A DNA stretch of 64,000 nucleotides from Pseudonocardia sp. T1-2H (GCF_038039215.1 NZ_JBBPCL010000002.1:1-64000); one strand, 5' to 3'; positions 15,279 to 22,981 are shown, counted from the stretch's first letter. Program-made: numbers and translations. The notes: generated from the sequence alone by a model not told the origin.

Positions 15279-15439
15279 AGGGCACGGTGTGGGCCGAGAT
15301 GGTCCTGGCCAGCCCTGGCACGTACTCCCGGCGGGCAGTGCTCCGCGCGGTCGGGATCCGGGATCGGGAGCGGGAGCGGAAGGCCGCGGAGAAGCGGGCC
15401 CGGGAGCGCCAGCAGGACCCGGCGGGGAGACCTGTTTGA
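15275..15439 (+). CDS. Hypothetical small basic protein
   Basis: A 54-residue protein from ATG 15275 with an ATGA overlap to the previous gene. Highly charged: RDRERERKAAEKRARERQQD dominates the C-terminal half, a single charged helix. Ends the cassette begun at 13583. No family recognised. Confidence 0.55.
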   Translation: MKGTVWAEMVLASPGTYSRRAVLRAVGIRDRERERKAAEKRARERQQDPAGRPV

Positions 15440-15487
15440 CCTGGTCAGCGCGTCGGGGCTGGTCAGCGGGGCGACACGCCCGACCTG

Positions 15488-15537
15488 TTTCTCAGTGTTG
15501 ATCAGCCCTCGGGAGGGAGGTACGGTTTAGAGGTACC
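15488..15537 (+). promoter_or_regulatory. Early-type cassette promoter, inverted element variant
   Basis: TTTCTCAGTGTT (15488-15499), -35 TTGATC (15498-15503), 17 bp, -10 TACGGT (15521-15526), TTTAGAGGTACC to 15537. A weak GTCGGG...CCCGAC hairpin lies just upstream. Confidence 0.8.
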
Positions 15538-15582
15538 CCCCGAGAGGCGCCCACCGAGGCGCCACCCCCCGAGGAGCACCCC

Positions 15583-15702
15583 ATGACCCGCACGCTGACC
15601 CTCCACGTCCACCTCCGCACCCACGCCTACCTCCTCGCGATGGAGCTGGCCGAAACCCTGGCGACGATGACCGAAAGCGTGCTGGCACCGTTCCACCACT
15701 AG
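15583..15702 (+). CDS. Tiny 39-residue protein
   Basis: Starts MTRTLTLHVHLRTHAYLLAM after GAGGAGCACCCC, directly behind the promoter at 15488. His-rich N-terminus and a short amphipathic helix. It precedes the ParB-like gene on the same transcript and could be a leader or small regulator. The ribosome binding site supports expression. Confidence 0.5.
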   Translation: MTRTLTLHVHLRTHAYLLAMELAETLATMTESVLAPFHH

Positions 15703-15752
15703 ACGCGCCGACCACCCCCGGCCGCCCAACCAGAGAGAAGAGCACCCGAGTC

Positions 15753-17540
15753 ATGACCACCACCGAGACCCGCACCGACGAACTGCTCACCGTCGACCCG
15801 ATGACCCTGCTCGTCGGCACGAACGTCCGCACCGACGCCGACCTCGACGCCGAGTTCGTCGCCTCCATCAAGGACCGCGGCGTCCTCGAACCGATCACCG
15901 TCCGCCGCGACGACAACGGCGAGCTGGTCGTCCTCCGCGGCCAGCGCCGCACCCGCGCCGCCTGCAAGGCGAAGCTCCCCGCCGTCCGCGTGATCGTCGT
16001 CGCCGACCCCGACGAGATCGACCGCATCACCGACCAGGTCACCGAGAACTTCCACCGCAAGGCGATGACCACCACCGACGAGGTCGCCGCCGTCGAGCAG
16101 CTCTCCCTCCTGGGCGTGTCCGCCGCCCAGATCCAGAAGCGCCTGCACATCGGGAAGGACGCCGTCGCCACCGCGCTCCGCGTCTCGAAGTCCGACGTCG
16201 CGAAGCAGGCCGCCGCCGCCTACGAGTTCACCCTCGACCAGCTCGGCGCCCTCGACGAGTTCGCCGACGAGCCCGACACGGTGGCGAAGCTGACCGAGGC
16301 CGCCCCCACCGGGAAGTTCGACCACGTCCTGCAGGCCGCCCGGGACGACCGCGACGAGCGGCAGCAGATCGCCACCCGCGCCGCCGAGCTCCGCGAGCAG
16401 GGCATCTCCGTCGTCCTCGAACAGCCCGCCTACGCCGGCGGGGCCCGCCACCTGAACAGCCTGAAGGTCAAGGGCGACCACACCGAATGCCCCGGCCACC
16501 TGATCCACCTGCACATGGGCTTCCACTGGGACGGCGCAGAGCGCGTCAGGACCCTCTCCGAGTCCCCGTACTGCGCGGACTGGCAGGGCAACGGCCACAC
16601 CGAGCTGTACTCCGGAGGCGGCTCCTCCTCCGCCCCGACGTCGGAGCTGTCCGACGAGGAGAAGGCCGAGAAGGCCGCTGAGCGGAAGCTGGTCATCGCG
16701 AACAACAAGGCGTGGGCCGCCGCCACCGAGATGCGCCGCGCATGGCTCAGGCAGGACCTGATGCAGCGGAAGAACACCCCGACCGGCGCCGAACTGTTCG
16801 TGTTCACCGAGATGCTCCACACCCCGCACCAGCTCGCCACCGCCCTCGACGGGTACGTCGGGCACCGCATGTTCCGCGACCTGATGGGCCAGGAAACCGA
16901 GCGCCACCAGGACCGGTGGAACCCCGGCGCCCAGCAGACGATGGGGACCCAGCTCGCCGCGCTCCGCGACATCGCCGAGCACCAGCTCACCACGAAGCGC
17001 GTCCTCACCCTGACCGCGTGCCTGATCCTCGCCGCCTGGGAGGACAAGGCCGAGGGACAGACCTGGCGCGGCCCGACCGCCACCGACGGCCGCATGCTCC
17101 GCCAGTACGAGAAGTGGGGCTACCCGCTGTCCACGATCGAGGAGGAGACCCTCGCCGCCTGCGACCGCGACGCCGCCGCCGCGGTGGAGTCGCTGCAGAA
17201 GCTCGCCGACTACGAGCAGGACCAGCGGGACTCCGCCAACGAAGCCCGCCCCGCCTCGGTCGTCACCGAGGAGAACGCCGACGGCGAGATGGAGGAGGTG
17301 GAGTACCCGAACGGCCACGACGACGACGAGCCGGCCGCGTACGAGGGCCTCGACGGGTTCACCCCCGAGCCCGAGCCGGAGGCCGTGACCGCAGCGGAGG
17401 AGCCCGCGCCCGCCCCCCTCGAGGAGCAGAGCGACCAGCCCGACGAGGTGGGCGCCATCGTGATCGGTGGCGTCCTCGTGGCCCGCGTGGAGCACCACGA
17501 CCTCACCGCGGACGGCGACCCCATGGACGACATCGCCTGA
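15753..17540 (+). CDS. Large ParB-like DNA-binding protein
   Basis: A 595-residue protein whose first 110 residues form a ParB/sulfiredoxin-like domain: a positioning motif around VGTNVRTDADLDAEFVASIK, then the ParB box LRGQRRTRAA (GQRR where ERR is usual). An HTH-like segment follows (VEQLSLLGVSAAQIQKRLHI), as in ParB/KorB proteins. The central 250 residues contain a Cys/His stretch (CPGHLIHLHMGFHW) and helices; the C-terminal 90 residues are very acidic. No ParA neighbour is seen, so partition is not assured. Regulator, nuclease-like or segregation protein are all possible. Confidence 0.75.
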   Translation: MTTTETRTDELLTVDPMTLLVGTNVRTDADLDAEFVASIKDRGVLEPITVRRDDNGELVVLRGQRRTRAACKAKLPAVRVIVVADPDEIDRITDQVTENFHRKAMTTTDEVAAVEQLSLLGVSAAQIQKRLHIGKDAVATALRVSKSDVAKQAAAAYEFTLDQLGALDEFADEPDTVAKLTEAAPTGKFDHVLQAARDDRDERQQIATRAAELREQGISVVLEQPAYAGGARHLNSLKVKGDHTECPGHLIHLHMGFHWDGAERVRTLSESPYCADWQGNGHTELYSGGGSSSAPTSELSDEEKAEKAAERKLVIANNKAWAAATEMRRAWLRQDLMQRKNTPTGAELFVFTEMLHTPHQLATALDGYVGHRMFRDLMGQETERHQDRWNPGAQQTMGTQLAALRDIAEHQLTTKRVLTLTACLILAAWEDKAEGQTWRGPTATDGRMLRQYEKWGYPLSTIEEETLAACDRDAAAAVESLQKLADYEQDQRDSANEARPASVVTEENADGEMEEVEYPNGHDDDEPAAYEGLDGFTPEPEPEAVTAAEEPAPAPLEEQSDQPDEVGAIVIGGVLVARVEHHDLTADGDPMDDIA

Positions 17541-17640
17541 CCCGGTGGTCGCTCTCCGTCCCGCCCAGCGCGCTCTGGGCGGGAGCGGTGGGCGCCCACC
17601 GGCACCCCCTCCACCCTCGCTCACCCCCGAGGAGCACCCG

Positions 17641-18438
17641 ATGTCCCGTACCGCTGTCCTGTCCCCGTCCGCCCGGTCCGCGCTGCAGTCCGCGATCGCC
17701 GACGACACCACCGTCCGCCTGACCACCCAGCTCGACCGGAAGACCTACACCGAGGTCAACAAGGTCCTGGCCGCGATCGGTGGGGGAGGGACCTGGAAGC
17801 GCGGCAAGGCCGTCCACGAGTTCCCCCGCGACCCGCGCGCCGAGCTCGCCGCCCTCCTGGGCGCCGGCGAGGTCGTGATCCCGAAGTCCGCGAAGCAGGC
17901 CCTCGGCTGGTTCCGCACCCCCGACGAGATCGCCCAGCGCGCCGTGACGCGCCTCGGGTACCTCCCGCCCCGGGCCTCCGTGCTGGAGCCGTCAGCGGGA
18001 GATGGGCAGCTCGTGCGTGCCCTCCGGGAGCGGCACCCCGCGGTGTGGATCGACGCCGTCGAGACGGAGGAGACGCGCGCCTCCCAGCTCACCGCAGCCG
18101 GGGCGTCCGAGTCGTACTGCTGCCGGTTCGAGGAGTACGCCGCGGTCACCGACCCCGGCTTCTACGACGCCGCCCTGCTGAACCCGCCGTTCTCCGCCGA
18201 CGGGCACCCCACGCTGTGGGTGGAGCACCTCGAACTGGCCTGGACGCTGGTGAGGCCGGGCGGCCGCATCGTCGCGATCGTCCCCGCCGCCCTCGGCTAC
18301 CGGACCACGAAGGCGATCCGGGAGCTGCGGGACCGGGTCACCGCGAACGGCGACTGGACCGCGCTCCCCGAAGACGCGTTCCTCGAGTCCGGGACGCGGG
18401 TGTCCACGCTCCTCGTCGCCACCACCAAGCCGTCCTGA
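17641..18438 (+). CDS. SAM-dependent methyltransferase-like protein (NPPF motif)
   Basis: A 265-residue protein with motif I VLEPSAGDGQLVRAL (about residues 119-133) and motif IV ALLNPPFSADG, the order of N6-adenine or related methyltransferases. The N-terminal 100 residues are a separate domain rich in Lys/Arg (LDRKTYTEVNKVLAAIGGGG). It follows the ParB-like gene behind GAGGAGCACCCG. It could be a DNA methyltransferase protecting phage DNA or an RNA/protein methylase; no target-recognition domain is obvious. Confidence 0.7.
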   Translation: MSRTAVLSPSARSALQSAIADDTTVRLTTQLDRKTYTEVNKVLAAIGGGGTWKRGKAVHEFPRDPRAELAALLGAGEVVIPKSAKQALGWFRTPDEIAQRAVTRLGYLPPRASVLEPSAGDGQLVRALRERHPAVWIDAVETEETRASQLTAAGASESYCCRFEEYAAVTDPGFYDAALLNPPFSADGHPTLWVEHLELAWTLVRPGGRIVAIVPAALGYRTTKAIRELRDRVTANGDWTALPEDAFLESGTRVSTLLVATTKPS

Positions 18439-18536
18439 TGGCCACCCCGCGGGAACCCGAAACGGATCGAGAGCAACCTGTAACGCAACCCGCACGTCCT
18501 ACCGATCAGATCGTGAAGCACCGCAAGGCAGAATGA
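18438..18536 (+). CDS. Tiny 32-residue protein
   Basis: ATG 18438 overlaps the methyltransferase stop and encodes a short, polar, likely disordered peptide (MATPREPETDREQPVTQP). Coupling supports translation. No function assigned. Confidence 0.4.
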   Translation: MATPREPETDREQPVTQPARPTDQIVKHRKAE

Positions 18537-18625
18537 CCTTCCCGGGACCCCTGCACACCCCACCCGCTCCGGCGGGGCAGGACGACCGGGAAGACCCGAC
18601 CGGCAGTACCGGAACGGAGCACCCG

Positions 18626-18838
18626 ATGACCGCGATGACCGCTGTCCCCGACCACGTCGACGACGACGAGGCCACCACCCCACAGACCAAAGAGGAAGCC
18701 CAGCTCCTCGCACGGTTCGCCGCCGGATACCTCGGCGAGCACTGGGTCACCGGCGAGCAGGAGCAGGCGCGCCGTGACGCCCGCGCCCGCGGCCGCGCCC
18801 AGCGCAAGGCCCGTCGCGCCGCGCGGCGCACCCGGTGA
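18626..18838 (+). CDS. Hypothetical small protein with basic tail
   Basis: A 70-residue protein from ATG 18626 (CGGAGCACCCG leader), preferred over the longer frame starting at 18533. Acidic helical N-terminus and a strongly basic tail (ARGRAQRKARRAARRTR), suggestive of nucleic-acid contact. Overlaps the next GTG by four bases. Confidence 0.55.
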   Translation: MTAMTAVPDHVDDDEATTPQTKEEAQLLARFAAGYLGEHWVTGEQEQARRDARARGRAQRKARRAARRTR

Positions 18839-19200
18839 CCGCGACCATCCACGCGCGCGCCGTCCCGTCGATCGACACGTTCCTCGACGCCCTCGACGCC
18901 CTCGACGACGCGCGCTCAGCCGCTGACGCCGCCAACCAGGCCGTAGCCCGCGTGGCCTGCACCCGGGAGTGGGCCGCCTACTACCGCGACCAGGTCATCC
19001 GCATGGTCTCCCCGAACGGCCGCGTGGACACCGACCGGGCGTGGATGGTGGCGATCCTGGACCGCCTCATCGCGGCGGCCGACGGCGTCACCGACCCCCG
19101 GAAGCTGCAGCTCTCCGGGCTGATCGCGCTGCAGCCGCCCGCCCCGGACCCGGACGTCGCCCCGCTACCGGAGCCCGACCAGTACCAGCTGGCCGTGTAG
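18835..19200 (+). CDS. Hypothetical helical protein
   Basis: A 121-residue Ala/Asp-rich helical protein from GTG 18835 starting MTATIHARAVPSIDTFLDAL, with a Pro-rich C-terminus. Translationally coupled to the gene before it and followed by two hairpins. No family recognised. Confidence 0.6.
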   Translation: MTATIHARAVPSIDTFLDALDALDDARSAADAANQAVARVACTREWAAYYRDQVIRMVSPNGRVDTDRAWMVAILDRLIAAADGVTDPRKLQLSGLIALQPPAPDPDVAPLPEPDQYQLAV

Positions 19201-19203
19201 CCC

Positions 19204-19300
19204 GCGCCGGCCCCGGGGGACCGCGACCTCCCCGGGGTCGGCGCGCACCAACCTTTTCCCCGCTCCCCACGGGGCCGACCCGCGACGGCGGGTCGGCCCC
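19204..19300 (+). terminator. Tandem hairpins, likely terminators
   Basis: The first hairpin pairs GCGCCGGCCCCGGGG with CCCCGGGGTCGGCGC (19204-19244). The second pairs GGGGCCGACCCG (19271-19282) with CGGGTCGGCCCC (19289-19300). No early-type promoter follows, so the next genes may use read-through. Confidence 0.6.
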
Positions 19301-19323
19301 CCTGCGTTCCCCTGGGAGACCCC

Positions 19324-19392
19324 GTGCGTGCTTTGAGCGCCGTCCTGTCCGTCCTCGTCCTCGTCCCCGCGGCCGCCGGGCAGGCGTCGTGA
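19324..19392 (+). CDS. Tiny hydrophobic peptide (22 residues)
   Basis: GTG 19324 encodes MRALSAVLSVLVLVPAAAGQ plus two residues, a signal-peptide-like hydrophobic peptide whose stop overlaps the next GTG by four bases. A GGGAGACCCC stretch precedes it. It may be a coupled leader peptide for the membrane protein behind it. Confidence 0.4.
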   Translation: MRALSAVLSVLVLVPAAAGQAS

Positions 19393-19586
19393 ACCCCGGC
19401 TACAGCAAGCCCCAGCCGGCGCCCGGCGTCAGCCTCCTCGGCGCGCTCGCCCTCGTCGTGGTCTGCGCTGGCGGAGCCGCCACCGTGTGGTGGCTGAACT
19501 GGCAGTACCTCGCCGTCAGCCTGTTCACCGCGGCCGCCGTCGCCGCCGTCAACGGCTACCTCACCCGCCGCAGGACCGCCCAGTGA
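19389..19586 (+). CDS. Small two-TM membrane protein
   Basis: A 65-residue protein from GTG 19389 with two hydrophobic helices (LLGALALVVVCAGGAATVWW and YLAVSLFTAAAVAAVNGYL) and a basic C-terminus. Holin-like in size, but nothing nearby suggests lysis. Overlaps its neighbours on both sides. Confidence 0.55.
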   Translation: MNPGYSKPQPAPGVSLLGALALVVVCAGGAATVWWLNWQYLAVSLFTAAAVAAVNGYLTRRRTAQ

Positions 19587-20368
19587 TGGGGCAGGAGTGC
19601 CGCCGCGGCAAGGACTGCGCCGAGCGCACCCCCGTGTACAGCTCGACGGGGGAGCGGACCAGCTGGACACCGGCGCTCACCTTCGCGCCGCTGTGCGGGG
19701 GCTGCCGCCGCACCCTGGCCTGCTCCCTCGCGGAACTGCCCGCCGCCGTCGAGGCCGTGTCGCTCGAGCAGATCCCGACGCTGGAGATCGTGTACCGCAC
19801 CGACGACTGCAACGGCGGCGGGAACATCCACCCGCCCATCCCGATCAACACCCACTTCGACGCCGTGACCAGGCTCATCGACCACGAGCTGTCCGCGTGG
19901 GCCGAGTTCGTCGCCGAGTACATCCGGCTCCCCTGGTCGTCGAAGTGGGCGGAGATGTCCCGGCCGGGCGACCGCATCAGCAAGGCGTGCACGCTCCTCG
20001 CGCGGCACCTCGACGACTTCCTCGCGATCGGGGACCGCGAGTACCGGGCCCGCAGCCTCGGGGAGAACCCGTGGACCGGGCACGACCCGCGCACCACCCG
20101 ACGCGACGCCTCCGACTGGTGGTGCGTCCTGGACGGCCCGGCCGCCGGTATCCGCCTCATCGACCTGCACCGGGCGTGCAAGGAGATCACCGGCGCGATC
20201 GCCACGACCCGGCTGACGACGCTGTGCCGGCACTGCAAGCGCCGCACCCTGAACCGCGACTACACCCGCAACCTCATCACCTGCAGTAACTGCAACGACT
20301 CCATGTCCGACCGGGCCTACGAGCAGCACGAGCGCGACCTCGTCGATGGCCTCATCGCGTCGTGCTGA
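19586..20368 (+). CDS. Hypothetical protein with N- and C-terminal zinc-ribbon-like Cys motifs
   Basis: A 260-residue protein from ATG 19586. Cys motifs near the start (CRRGKDC and LCGGCRR) and near the end (LCRHCKRRTL, then ITCSNC) bracket a helical middle with Trp/Asp-rich segments. The C-terminal ribbon looks like a nucleic-acid-binding zinc finger. Coupled to the small membrane protein upstream. No family assigned. Confidence 0.6.
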   Translation: MGQECRRGKDCAERTPVYSSTGERTSWTPALTFAPLCGGCRRTLACSLAELPAAVEAVSLEQIPTLEIVYRTDDCNGGGNIHPPIPINTHFDAVTRLIDHELSAWAEFVAEYIRLPWSSKWAEMSRPGDRISKACTLLARHLDDFLAIGDREYRARSLGENPWTGHDPRTTRRDASDWWCVLDGPAAGIRLIDLHRACKEITGAIATTRLTTLCRHCKRRTLNRDYTRNLITCSNCNDSMSDRAYEQHERDLVDGLIASC

Positions 20369-20772
20369 AGTCCCGCCGGTCACCGGAGCGGGCCCCGTGG
20401 CCGTGGGGGAACGACACCCGCGCGGACCGGCTCGCCGTGTACGCCCGCATGTGCTGGGACTCCCTGGCGAAGCTCGACCCGGTGGAGGCCGACCGGATCC
20501 GCCGCTTCGCCGCGCACTTCGGGGACGAACACCTGATCAACCCTCCACCCGACACCGCAGCGCCCGGGCAGCCGATGACCCGGCAGCAGGTCGCCGAGCT
20601 CGCGAACGTCGAGCCGGCCGCGGTCACGATGTGGGCGTCCCGAGGTATCCGCCGCGGCGGGCAGCGGTACCGGCTGGTGCCGCGCCGCCCCGGCGAGTAC
20701 GACCCGGACGACGTGACCGCGTTCCTGCAGGTCCGAGACGGCGCTGTCCAGCCCGCAGAGGCGATGACATGA
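20362..20772 (+). CDS. HTH (MerR/helix_17-like) protein
   Basis: A 136-residue protein from GTG 20362. The C-terminal half (MTRQQVAELANVEPAAVTMW, then RRPGEYDPDDVTAFLQ) has the layout of a MerR-type or excisionase-type winged helix. The N-terminal half is helical. The GTG overlaps the preceding gene and the stop overlaps the next ATG. A regulatory or excisionase-like role is plausible; no operator is visible next to it. Confidence 0.6.
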   Translation: MLKSRRSPERAPWPWGNDTRADRLAVYARMCWDSLAKLDPVEADRIRRFAAHFGDEHLINPPPDTAAPGQPMTRQQVAELANVEPAAVTMWASRGIRRGGQRYRLVPRRPGEYDPDDVTAFLQVRDGAVQPAEAMT

Positions 20773-20957
20773 CCAGCGTTATCCCGCGCACCCAGTACGG
20801 CCGCTGCCCCGTCTGCGGCGAGCTCAAACGCCTCCACGACGACGGCCGCGTGTGGGTGCACAACCGGTACGGCGTGCTCCGCACGAGCGTCCTGATCACG
20901 ACCCGCTGTCCGGGCTCCGAGACCCCGGCAGCGCCTACGGAAGGAACCCCCCGATGA
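20769..20957 (+). CDS. Small zinc-ribbon-like protein
   Basis: A 62-residue protein from ATG 20769 (ATGA overlap). CPVCGELKRLHDDGRVWVHN with a later RCPG suggests a small zinc-binding domain, similar to many actinophage zinc-finger-like proteins of unknown function. Confidence 0.55.
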   Translation: MTSVIPRTQYGRCPVCGELKRLHDDGRVWVHNRYGVLRTSVLITTRCPGSETPAAPTEGTPR

Positions 20958-21277
20958 GCCAGCGCGTGAAGGAGATCGTCGACGGCTACCTGCGCCGCTA
21001 CCCCGGGGCGCGCCAGGCGAACCACGAGGACGCCGAGTTCGCGATGACGACGAAACTCCTGTTCCGGATCCTGTCGATGGTCGACATCGCGATGGACGAC
21101 GAAGGGGTGCCGGCCGAGACGCGGGACCGGGTGCTGCGCATGGCCATGTACGGGTCGGTGGAGGACCCGGTGGCGGCGGACCGGCGGCGCGCGCTCCGGG
21201 AGGAACGGGTCCAGCTCCTCGCCACGACGACCCGCCCGGTGATGTTCCATCGGGGGGCGCCCGACGCGGGCAGTTGA
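20954..21277 (+). CDS. Hypothetical helical protein
   Basis: A 107-residue helical protein from ATG 20954 starting MSQRVKEIVDGYLRRYPGAR, after GGAAGGAACCCCCCG. Charged, with an Arg-rich C-terminal third. Coupled to the preceding gene. No family recognised. Confidence 0.6.
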   Translation: MSQRVKEIVDGYLRRYPGARQANHEDAEFAMTTKLLFRILSMVDIAMDDEGVPAETRDRVLRMAMYGSVEDPVAADRRRALREERVQLLATTTRPVMFHRGAPDAGS

Positions 21278-21418
21278 CAGAGCGTCACGGTTTCCCGTTT
21301 ACTCGGACGCCAGCCACACGTGTCCCTACGGCCCGCCAGGGCGCCCCGCACGAGCGGGAGCCGCCCGGCGGGCCGTAGTGCATTCCAGCCCCTCCCCGCA
21401 CGACTCAGGGAGGCCGCT

Positions 21419-21652
21419 GTGGACGAGCACGACCCCGTCGTCCTGACCTGCCACCTGTGCATCACCCCCGACGACGGCCTGATCCTCACCACCGTCGGCC
21501 GGCACTGGTACGCGGCGATCGACCACGCCATCGACCACCACCTCGCCGTCCTGGTCGAGGTCGAGGCCGAGATCGCCCGCTCGTTCACCCTGAACCGCTC
21601 GGGCCGGGCTCGCCGCCTGCGACCGGGCCGCCTACCTCGGAGGAAACCCTGA
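21419..21652 (+). CDS. Hypothetical small protein
   Basis: A 77-residue protein from GTG 21419 (CAGGGAGGCCGCT leader): MDEHDPVVLTCHLCITPDDG with a CHLC pair, then a His-rich helix (YAAIDHAIDHHLAVLVEVEA) and an Arg-rich end. The 140 bp upstream hold no early-type promoter. No family recognised. Confidence 0.55.
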   Translation: MDEHDPVVLTCHLCITPDDGLILTTVGRHWYAAIDHAIDHHLAVLVEVEAEIARSFTLNRSGRARRLRPGRLPRRKP

Positions 21653-21790
21653 GTGCCGCCGCTGTTCTACGTCGCCGCCCTGGGCAGTGGGCTCGCCGTC
21701 TCCTGGGCCGAGGACGCAACGATGTCGGTGCTGTGGCTGCTCCTGATCGCCCTGGTGAGGTGGCTCCTGCGGCGCCGTCTCGCCCCCTAG
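21653..21790 (+). CDS. Tiny membrane protein
   Basis: A 45-residue protein from GTG 21653 immediately after the previous stop, with two hydrophobic stretches (LFYVAALGSGLAVSW and MSVLWLLLIALVRWLL) and a basic C-terminus RRRLAP. Function unknown. Confidence 0.5.
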   Translation: MPPLFYVAALGSGLAVSWAEDATMSVLWLLLIALVRWLLRRRLAP

Positions 21791-22008
21791 CGGCCGAGCC
21801 CGGCGACATCGTGTGCCGGGTGACGCCGTCCGGGGTGGAGGTCCTCGAAGCCCCCGAGATGGCGCGCTGCTCGGTGGAGCTGCTGTTCGACCTCGAGCGG
21901 GACCCGGACAACCGGCAGCTGCTGCGCATCGCGCCGGGCGTCCGGTACCGGCTCTCCGGCCTGGACCCGGCGAACGCCCACCTGGTGCTGCTGCATCGGG
22001 TGCCATGA
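21760..22008 (+). CDS. Hypothetical beta-rich protein
   Basis: From GTG 21760, overlapping the tiny membrane gene in another frame (an in-frame GTG at 21811 is the alternative start). The conserved-looking part is CRVTPSGVEVLEAPEMARCS and RIAPGVRYRLSGL, a small beta domain. No family recognised. Confidence 0.5.
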   Translation: MAPAAPSRPLAAEPGDIVCRVTPSGVEVLEAPEMARCSVELLFDLERDPDNRQLLRIAPGVRYRLSGLDPANAHLVLLHRVP

Positions 22009-22070
22009 ACGCCAGTCGGGACGCGCCCCCTACCGGGTGGCTGACCGTTGACGCCCGCAACCGCAGGTGA
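22005..22070 (+). CDS. Tiny 21-residue peptide
   Basis: ATG 22005 (ATGA overlap with the stop before) encodes MNASRDAPPTGWLTVDARNR plus one residue. Coupled translation is plausible; otherwise nothing supports a function. Confidence 0.3.
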   Translation: MNASRDAPPTGWLTVDARNRR

Positions 22071-22184
22071 TGGGTCCGCCCTTGCTCGGGGGGTCGCCGG
22101 TACCCGTTGTGATCACCGCCGGTGGCGTCCGGTCCGGGCCGCTGGGCTGGTGCTGCGTCCCGACTGGTTCTCGGGGGAACAGGG

Positions 22185-22212
22185 AAGGGCCCGGCCGGTT
22201 GGCCGGGCCCTT
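22185..22212 (+). terminator. Perfect 12-bp hairpin terminator
   Basis: AAGGGCCCGGCC (22185-22196) and GGCCGGGCCCTT (22201-22212) pair perfectly across GGTT, followed by CTCGAT. Separates the operon ending at 22070 from the gene at 22296. Confidence 0.8.
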
Positions 22213-22295
22213 CTCGATCTACCCCAACGCGCGGAACCCCTTCTCGCGCGAGCCTGCCCAGCGTATCGGCGGGCACCGACAGGAACGGGGGAGTA

Positions 22296-22538
22296 GTGCC
22301 GACGCACCTGATCGAGTTCGTGTCGAAGCTGGCGGAGGCGCACCGGCCGGAGGTGACGCCGCTGCGGGGGGACGGTCAGCGGGTCTACAACGTGCGCTGC
22401 GTGGCCTGCGATGGCTTCGTGTGGCGGCAGTGGTCGCCGGGGAGGCCGCTGGTGGAGTGCCAGCTGTGGGCGGAGGCGAAGGCGCGCGGGTTCGTCGTCG
22501 ACGTCGCCGAGCTCACGCCGGCGCCGGTGGTGGGCTGA
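22296..22538 (+). CDS. Small CxxC protein, paralogue of 23600-23821
   Basis: An 80-residue protein from GTG 22296 starting MPTHLIEFVSKLAEAHRPEV. The core VRCVACDGFVWRQWSPG, then CQLWAEAKA, matches the gene at 23600 in order and spacing: a His-Arg-Pro motif, Cys-x-Ala-Cys-Asp-Gly, Trp-x-x-Trp-Ser, Cys-x-Leu-Trp. Probably a small zinc-binding domain. Function unknown. Confidence 0.6.
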   Translation: MPTHLIEFVSKLAEAHRPEVTPLRGDGQRVYNVRCVACDGFVWRQWSPGRPLVECQLWAEAKARGFVVDVAELTPAPVVG

Positions 22539-22783
22539 TGCGCGTCGAGCTGCTGGGCGGTCCGCGGGCCCGGGTCGAGGTGGTGGAGGTCCCCGATCAG
22601 GTGGGCGAATCGTTGCGGATTGTGTCGCCTGTCCTGAATCGGCGCGATTCAAATGTGCACGAATCGCCCATTAGTGGGCAGACGCGGGAGCTATACACCC
22701 TCGTCCCGCAAACTGAGAGTGACATACGTCAAGCTAAGAGCTACCGGTTCGCCGGTTACGAAAGCTCGATCCAAGCCGAATAA
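22538..22783 (+). CDS. Hypothetical protein with AT-richer 3' half
   Basis: An 81-residue protein from ATG 22538 overlapping the previous stop. The first 25 codons are typical of the region. From about 22610 the codons become visibly AT-richer (ATT, AAT, TTG, CAA, AAG), encoding RRDSNVHESPISGQTRELYT and a polar end. The composition change inside one frame suggests a recombined or foreign 3' half. Confidence 0.5.
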   Translation: MRVELLGGPRARVEVVEVPDQVGESLRIVSPVLNRRDSNVHESPISGQTRELYTLVPQTESDIRQAKSYRFAGYESSIQAE

Positions 22784-22845
22784 TTGAATGCGCCGCTAAA
22801 GGTGCACATCGAATGTCCCCGCCGCGCACCCGACGGCAGGGCCAC

Positions 22846-22981
22846 GCAGGGACGGCGCCCAGCACCTCCATCAGGAGATGCGCTCCTCGCTACGTCCCCT
22901 GGCGCGGCGCACCCAGCCGCCACGCCGGGCGCCGTCCCTGCACACCTCACCCCTCCCAGCACGCAGGGGAGGTGAGGTGTG
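22846..22981 (+). ncRNA. Candidate structured RNA or leader
   Basis: A perfect 15-bp inverted repeat, GCAGGGACGGCGCCC (22846-22860) with GGGCGCCGTCCCTGC (22927-22941), encloses 66 bases with a smaller hairpin. It is followed at once by an 11-bp hairpin that covers the ribosome binding site of the next small gene. No convincing gene overlaps it; a TTG-initiated frame from 22784 is weak. Confidence 0.45.

Noticed and set aside
1326..15537. Cassette promoter repeats as CRISPR repeats or attachment sites
   Set aside because: Spacing is irregular, they always precede genes, and they contain -35/-10 boxes at fixed spacing.
22784..22975. A 63-residue frame starting at TTG 22784
   Set aside because: No ribosome binding site, Pro/Ala-rich low complexity, and it covers a strong inverted repeat.
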